Assembly: GCA_032622095.1 (NCBI GenBank)
Contig: CP136067.1
Location: forward strand, 194,516,052-194,580,051
Length of the DNA: 64,000 bases
From: Siphonodentalium dalli
Lineage: Eukaryota; Mollusca; Scaphopoda; Gadilida; Siphonodentaliidae
Direction of reading: 5' to 3'
Each line of letters begins with the position of its first letter. Position 1 is the stretch's first letter. Position numbers and translations under genes: made by a program. The notes beneath the pieces were generated by a model that did no database searches, was not told where the DNA came from, and saw only the letters and a program-made list of their open reading frames with translations. Of the stretch, positions 63,901 through 64,000 are shown one piece after another.

Positions 63901-64000
63901 TTACAGAAGTAACCTGGATATTAGATCAATACCGAATAAAGTGACATTAGGACGATTACAGAAGTAACCTGGATATTAGATCTATACCGAATAAAGTGAC

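Larger units (their letters stand above)
28336..64000. repeat. 55-bp satellite array, about 650 copies, running off the window
   Basis: Each unit is a 34-bp module (CCATTACAGAAGTAACCTGG then ATATTAGATCTATA) plus the 21-bp module (CCGAATAAAGGGACATTAGG). 35,665 bp divided by 55 gives about 648 units. I found no insertion of other sequence. Common variants are AAAGGG, AACGGG, AAAGTG and AACCTG in the 21-bp part; AGATCT, AGATCA or AGATAT; ACCATT or ACGATT; CAGAAG or CATAAG. A variant with GGATACACTGGTATACC occurs at 29,110-29,800 and near 32,850. The unit length is not a multiple of three and every frame meets stops, so it is non-coding. The right end lies outside the window. Confidence 0.99.

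Noticed and set aside
28336-64000. CRISPR-like regular array
   Set aside because: Both the 21-bp and 34-bp parts are conserved between units, so there are no unique spacers, and the window is clearly from an animal.

Overview
This window looks like nuclear DNA from an animal, most likely a lophotrochozoan such as a mollusc. The evidence is two opsin-like GPCR exons with good GT-AG splice sites, broken non-LTR retrotransposons, many short inverted-repeat DNA transposons, AT-rich background and frequent TACATGTA-type words. The taxonomic call is inference. There is no operon structure and no complete gene beyond one uncertain single-exon ORF.

Layout. 1-1485: C-terminal half of a dead LINE. 3292-4119: a GC-richer 275-codon ORF, basic and proline-rich, of unknown function. 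4120-9116: non-coding DNA ending in a 46-bp tandem array of about 21 copies that abuts a 142-bp palindrome (9120-9261). 9803-9912: a fold-back. 10438-10888: a MITE with TTAA duplications (family 1). 12094-12560: a 65-70-bp tandem repeat. 14541-17007: a MITE cluster, with one TTAA-flanked element (A) and two 461-bp elements (D and E) in opposite orientation; all carry a pair of 67-bp palindromes. 17262-18790 and 19490-20230: pieces of two LINE families. 21916-22714: an inverted-repeat element directly downstream of the opsin-like gene.

Opsin-like gene (minus strand): an exon with TM4-TM5 at 26456-26101 and the last exon with TM6-TM7 at 23023-22730. The 3.1-kb intron between them is packed with repeats. 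The lysine that binds retinal in TM7 is a threonine here. Exons for TM1-TM3 were not found before the satellite begins.

27325-28141: two MITEs joined at a shared TTAA; the second has a terminus belonging to the other family. 28168-64000: one uninterrupted satellite of about 650 copies of a 55-bp unit, running off the right edge. The unit is a 21-bp module plus a 34-bp module, and the array starts with eight copies of the 21-bp module alone. Its composition changes along its length and it holds local higher-order duplications.

No genes act together here in a pathway. The content is an opsin-like gene surrounded by, and perhaps interrupted by, mobile and tandem repeats.
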